64,000 nt of DNA from contig NC_016131.3 in assembly GCF_000005505.3 (NCBI RefSeq), forward strand, positions 31,425,001 through 31,489,000. Reading direction: 5' to 3'. Origin of the DNA: Brachypodium distachyon (Eukaryota; Streptophyta; Magnoliopsida; Poales; Poaceae). This document shows positions 58,901 through 64,000 of this stretch, piece by piece; within the stretch, counting starts at the first letter, position 1; every line of letters starts with the position of its first letter. The position numbers and the translations under genes are program-made. The notes under the pieces are model-generated. The model had not been told where the DNA came from and did no database searches. It saw nothing but the letters and a program-made list of their open reading frames with translations.

Positions 58901-61900
58901 GCTGCGATTATGGGCGTTGCTACAGAAGGTGCAGCACAAGGAACCGATGGAGTCTGGCGCCAAGCGACTACAGTGGATCACCAGGGAGTTTATGTCCCGG
59001 TTTGGGTGGCGTGCTAGCTCTAGACTTCTTACTTTGTAGATCGGTTCTCCGTGTGGCCTGTCACACTTGTGGATGTGGTCATATTTTTTCAATTGTTGAG
59101 AATAATGTACGACTTTAGGCTGTATGCATTCTGAATGCAGAGGTCGGAGGTAATAAAGCTTCCATTATCTAAAAAAAAGAAACCTCTATGCATTCGTATT
59201 TTCATCTAACGAGAATGCTCAAACTCTGTGTTAAAAGTAGCACTTCCACAGATAAAGAAATAATAATGTCGTACCAGCAAGGAGAGGAACCCAGAAGGAA
59301 ACATAATCATTCTTGTTCACAGTGGCATATCCATCTGACATGCCTGAATTCCTCGGTGTATCAGCATCCTTGTCCTGGCAAACAAACCCTTCCTCGGCAA
59401 GTTTAACAGCACAGAACCGGAGAAACGCAATAGCATTGAGACTGGCCTCACTATTAAATTGGCTACTTGTAAATGCAATAAGACATTGGACACAATCAGT
59501 AAATGTTGTGGCATCTGTCTCAGTTATGTATCGAAAGTAGTCACGGACAATTCTTTCCATAGTCCCAAATGCCAATAGGACAGTACTTTTCGTATCATCA
59601 GCTGCAGCAGAAGTAAAAACCTGTACATCGACAAAAAAAATTCAATAAATAGCATACGACTGTCACATAGCTTTATGCTTTTTCAAGGACAGGTCACAGG
59701 ACACACTATTTCCGGATGTGAACTTGCCCAAGGTACTCCAGTAAACTAAAATTAACCAAATGAAGCAATACATACCGTAAAAACACCCTTCCAGCCAGAC
59801 TTTATGTTGTTAACCCGAGTTAGGACCATCTGTGATACACACCGAACAATCAGTTCTCGTACTTCTGGAACATCACTCCTCTCCATAACAACCACAAAAG
59901 GTTTAAGGAACTCATTTTGAAAGTTATAGTTTGCCAGCTCCTCTCTTTCCAGAAACTTCATTGCTAGCTGCCTCAGAGAGTCCATTACAAATATTGCAAT
60001 AGAGAGGTTCTCTAATAGTCCAACAGACACAAAAAAATCTGATAGAACTTTCCATATCCGAGACCACACCAAACGTATGCGGTTGATATTGTAATGCCTG
60101 CACAAATGAAATCAAGATTTAGACGACTTAAGAAACTCATGGCTGCTGTCTGCTATTTAAAATGGTTAGTTTTGTAGCGGATCTCAAGAATTTTCTTACG
60201 CAATCTCTACTATTTTTGTAAGGCAGAAGATACGAGGATCTGATGGAGACTGCAACTCAGTCATTGAGACCTTGCAAAGAGCTTTCACAAAAGCAACAAT
60301 GGCGTCACTGTTTAACCTTTGACTATGGGCAAATATATGATTTAACTCAACGATGCCTATCTGGTCCAACAAATTTATGTTCGATATGAAATTGTTGATC
60401 TGTTCAGGAGTAACCAACACTGAGGCACTGGTTTTTGCCACGGTGCTGTCATAAGAACCCCCTCTAACAGCAGCCATCACGGCAGGATTCTGAAGAGCAT
60501 TGGCTCTCTTTGAAGGTACAACAGACGTAGACTTCTGAGCTTTTTCTTCAGATTCAACCAGAGGTACTGCCAGAAATGAAGCATCAGTAGGCACCCCTTC
60601 TCCAAGCAAATGTAAATGTTCAAACCGTGATAAGCATGTTAATACATGTTCCCAAGATTCCTGCAAGTAATTGCCATCTTCAATCGCGATGGATATTATA
60701 GCCTGTTGAGAAAACATATATTAAATGTATCATTAGGCCACTTCGAAACAGCCAGATATGCCTATAACAGTTTACATGTAAAGATTAGCAAAAAATATGG
60801 ATTTCTACAGAATATAACGTAACGTCACAAAAAAGGAATGTTAGGTAGAAATAGGTACAAGAACCAGCACATTTATTGTATATGGTAAAAAAAAATTCCA
60901 AGATAGCATCAGAAAATAATCCATTGAAATCACTTTTTGGATGGGTCAAACTCCAATCTGCCCAAAGTCAGCCAGTTCTACTATGTTCACCAAATATTTT
61001 AATTGCACAAATCCTGAATCAGCACAATAGTAGTTGAGTAGTGGGTGGTTGCAATACTATACTATTCATTTTCAAGAAACACCGAAAAGGGATTAAAAAC
61101 AAAGAATGGACTACATAATTACATGAAAATACTAGATATGCAAGATACGGGATTTGCATAAGTTGTTGCAACCATTTTACAGATGCAGTGAAAATAAGAC
61201 GTTGCTAGAAACAAGCTAGGAATGTTTTCCAAAGATTCATAGAATCAAATATTACTAATGTTTGTAGAACTGATTACTCAGAAGAAATATTCTATAAATT
61301 GCACAAAAACAAGACCATAGTGGGAGGAACCCCTCTTGTTTTTCCTAAGAGGAAGCAATTAACTCCATTGTAATATTCGTAAATGCAGAGGGTCAGAACC
61401 GGCAGGCTTGGAGTAGGAGAACCAGACGGTGTTCATACTACTGACTTAAATTCCACAAAAGCAATATGCTTTGTTTGGCATCCTACCTTAACAGCATCAA
61501 CGTTCTTTTGTTTCATGTCTGCAGCAGAATGGAGGGACGTGAATTTGGCTATGGATGTCAAAAAAGCATCTCGTTGTGTCTGCATGCACATAACAGAGGT
61601 AACATGCACGGCAGATCTTAATCCCTTCAAACACTGTGATGTGGCAGCCTTATCATCACTTTGGTCTAGTGTCACACTGAATGCAGCCATCATAGGAGCC
61701 CAACAGGCCTCCATCATGAACCTTAAAATGGTTGCATCGGCAACAACATAAAACATGATCCTGCAATACAAGCAAGGTTAAGTTCATAAATTATCATTCA
61801 AAACATGAGTATTCTAACAAAGATAAAGCATGTTCATCTTACTCTGATTTTCCGTGTTTTGCTTTGAATTTCTCCTGTATGTGCTTAATGAGCAAGTCAT

Positions 61901-63590
61901 TTGCGCCGTGTGCCTTGTCTTCTTCCTGTCCCCAGTTGACAAAGTTGATAATGTTGTCTAAGCCTAGGAGCTTACTTACGCTATTGGTTTGCTTAGTTTG
62001 TGCAGCCGAAGAATCGGCACTCATTTTGATCTCATTGCTCACAATTTGGTCGTACAATGCACTGAGATAATCTTCAGGCAAATCCTTCCCATCATCAATT
62101 CCCCGGTTATTGCGCATGAAATCAGCCTTAGACATCTGCACAAGAAAGTCTCCATTATTAAATGAGCCACCCCCAGATGATAGCATGGGATGATCTTGGT
62201 TCACTTACCTTATCCTTCACCATAGCACTGTGAGCATCAGTGTTTAGCAAGATCACAGAATAAGCAAGAATATAAGCGGTATCTGCACTGGTAAAAACAT
62301 TTGGGTTGCATTTACAGTAGCGTTCAGCAAATTTTTCCATGATTCGGTCAATTTTCTGTGCTTCCCCTGGTAACCTGAAGCCTTGCAAGAAGAACCTAAT
62401 CGCCTCCCCAAAATCCATGCCTTTAAAGTTTAGCGCATCCACATAAGCGTGCATAACCTTGAGGGGGAACTCTTCTCTTTCACCTAAATAGTCTCCAACC
62501 ATTGTTGCATTTAAGCCAGCAGTGTTTATCAAGAAAGAAGCGACATCTTCCGGAGACTGGCCTACTTTCTTGCTTCGAATGAGAAAGTCAATACCTTTAG
62601 AAGGTTTTCTGTTAAACAAGGCAACTCCTTTCTGCAAAAGGAAACTTGAACCTATCAGTAATCCTGTAAGGAGAAACAACTTTTACCTAAAAGAACAGAA
62701 ACGATTTAACAGCAATGGGAACCTAGTTCAAGTACACAGTTAGTTGCACCTGAAGTTCTATTTTATAAGCACGCCGTTGCTCGAGTGAGGAAGAATCTGA
62801 TACTTCAGAGCTACTAGATTCAGATTGCAGATCATAATCCATTCCAGTCCCTTCTTCTCCATTATGGATCATATGATTATTATCCAATGAAGTTGGTACT
62901 TCAGAACTTATCTGAAAATTTTCACCAATTTTCAGTTGCTGGTCCATCCACGTACCCATTGACTTAATAACAGTAGCCAGGCACTTGACAGATTCAATCC
63001 GAAATGTTTGGTCTTGTGCAACAGTTAATGTCGTCGTAGATCCATCAGGGACACCTAAAGCAGTCTTTAGTAGTCCATTGACAATCCTGTGAAGATCATG
63101 GAATTAAATTGCTTTACCGTGACATTAGAAAGAGAATGCCACTTTTTTTTCAGTACAAGCTGCTCGTCTATAAAACTATGCCCTTTGTATAGACTGTTTC
63201 ACTACATTTGATAAGAATACTTATGAATCTTAAAAACTAGGTAAATATCCATCATGAATAAAACTAGCATACCTTTCAAAAATGTTCGGTGCATCAACGT
63301 CACAATCATAGTTCACAAAGATATCGATAATAACCTGAGGTTCTTTACAGATCTTCTCCAGAAAGTGTAGAACTGTCATTTTTTGCAAAAAGCTAGGCTG
63401 AAGGACATTTTCAAGAACTCTTAGGACGAGCATAGGAAAAAATATTCCAATTTCCTCTTTCAAACCAGATCTGAACCTTAACAGAAGACCCATAAAAATG
63501 GAGCACAAAAGCTGGAAAACACTCATTGCTGATAAGGCACTGTTTTTTAACAAGGATAAACAAAGGTACTGCTTAATTGCTTCAAGATAC
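55961..63590 (-). CDS. BIG5: BIG5/MIN7-type Sec7 ARF guanine-nucleotide exchange factor (C-terminal part)
   Basis: Ten exons on the minus strand, 5' to 3': 63273-63590, 62750-63086, 62209-62631, 61843-62135, 61487-61760, 60200-60702, 59776-60097, 59275-59620, 57413-58071 and 55961-56569, about 1,360 residues. The N-terminal exons lie beyond the right edge. Order: HUS-type region ([21 protein letters not shown]), Sec7 domain from [16 protein letters not shown] with the glutamic finger in FRLPGEAQ and [18 protein letters not shown], then the HDS repeats. It activates ARF GTPases at the trans-Golgi/early endosome for vesicle budding. Arabidopsis BIG5 (MIN7/BEN1) is needed for endocytic recycling and immunity. 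The [28 protein letters not shown] stretch is BIG5-like rather than BIG1-4. The left limit of exon 61843 may be off by one base. All phases close. Confidence 0.95.
56656..56774. mobile_element. Small Tourist-like MITE in the last BIG5 intron
   Basis: Ends GGGGCTGTTTGGAATGG and AGGCTTGTTTGGAATGG (reverse complement), flanked by TTA at 56653-56655 and 56775-56777. A 20-bp internal direct repeat, GTAATCTTTGTGCGGGCACC, occurs twice. 119 bp. Confidence 0.88.
58125..59179 (+). mobile_element. 5'-truncated LINE in a BIG5 intron, antisense to the gene
   Basis: Plus-strand LINE tail in intron 58072-59274. After a frameshift it reads [19 protein letters not shown], then [16 protein letters not shown], then [10 protein letters not shown]...DNLVKR and a zinc-binding [17 protein letters not shown]. 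It continues to a stop near 59039 and an A-run at about 59171-59178. It has several stops. A short internal duplication (GGCATTTAATATTTCGCCTC, about 58698 and 58743) is present. No clear target duplication. Inserted opposite to BIG5 transcription. Confidence 0.85.
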
Positions 63591-64000
63591 CTGCATCGGT
63601 AGAGGGAAAAAAAAGAACACCGATATTAGTGGGATTCCTTTCTGTTGAACCTGATGCTCAATTGTCAATTAAACATTCCTACATGAAATATTAAAATGAT
63701 CAACTGACCTAAACAGCTTCCAGTATGGATTCTTTTTGTGTTATGTGTATTTGATACATTTCCTGTTCCCGTACAAATAAATACTGTTTTAAATCATTAA
63801 TCAGCAGCACTGATAACTTTGTTAGTGCCAAGTGGCATTATCTCCCTCCTCAAATGGTGTCTCTACATCGCATATGCTCTGTAGCTATGATATTCGTTTC
63901 ACAGTCACCTACCTGCTTGGGTCCTTCATTACGTTATTTTTTCTTTTCATGTATTATTTGCTGAACATAGGAAATGAACTAAAATTGAGTCCCATACAGG
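63591..64000 (-). other. BIG5: BIG5 intron at the right edge
   Basis: Begins (in gene sense) with an acceptor next to 63590 and is AT-rich with no coding frame matching the family. It is most likely an intron that runs out of the window. Confidence 0.6.

Overview
This is nuclear DNA from a grass (monocot). The signs are GC-rich first exons, an intronless GC-rich AHL gene, spliceosomal introns in the remaining genes, and intergenic space packed with Stowaway and Tourist MITEs, L1-type LINEs, gypsy and copia LTR pieces and a CACTA element. The closest named genes are plant-specific (AHL, CCR-like reductases, CYP89-like P450, BIG5/MIN7-type ARF-GEF). I see no bacterial, viral or organellar block. 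Species cannot be fixed from the sequence alone.

Layout. 0-2.2 kb: MITE debris and degenerate tandem repeats. 2.2-3.1 kb: an AT-hook/PPC transcriptional regulator on the minus strand. 3.3-9.7 kb: intergenic, with a Stowaway element, a nearly perfect 89-bp palindrome and the 3' end of a gypsy element. 9.7-13.5 kb: a complete-ended CACTA transposon with a broken transposase. 15.9-27.6 kb: three tandem cinnamoyl-CoA-reductase-like genes on the plus strand, each with six exons. 28.5-30.2 kb: a deleted gypsy element. 30.3-33.9 kb: repeats, a probable short Helitron and a CYP89-like P450 pseudogene. 36.2-36.6 kb: a copia LTR start and a foldback. 37.2-45.2 kb: an orphan last exon of a fourth CCR-like gene, split by a nested insertion that contains a long L1-type LINE. 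47.7 kb: tRNA-Leu(CAG). 48.9 kb: a LINE tail with a clean target-site duplication. 51.1-54.2 kb: an RRM RNA-binding protein gene on the plus strand. 55.9-63.6 kb: the C-terminal ten exons of a BIG5-type Sec7 ARF-GEF on the minus strand, running off the right edge.

Relations. The three reductases arose by tandem duplication. A and B are the younger pair: they share a GC splice donor, similar intron ends and a similar 3' UTR. C is older and has longer introns. The orphan exon shows that the array once reached further right, or was copied there. The RNA-binding gene and BIG5 are convergent. The reductases, BIG5 and the RNA-binding protein look intact. The P450 and all the transposon ORFs are broken. 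Exon limits come from splice signals, reading-frame bookkeeping and paralogue comparison, with no transcript evidence.
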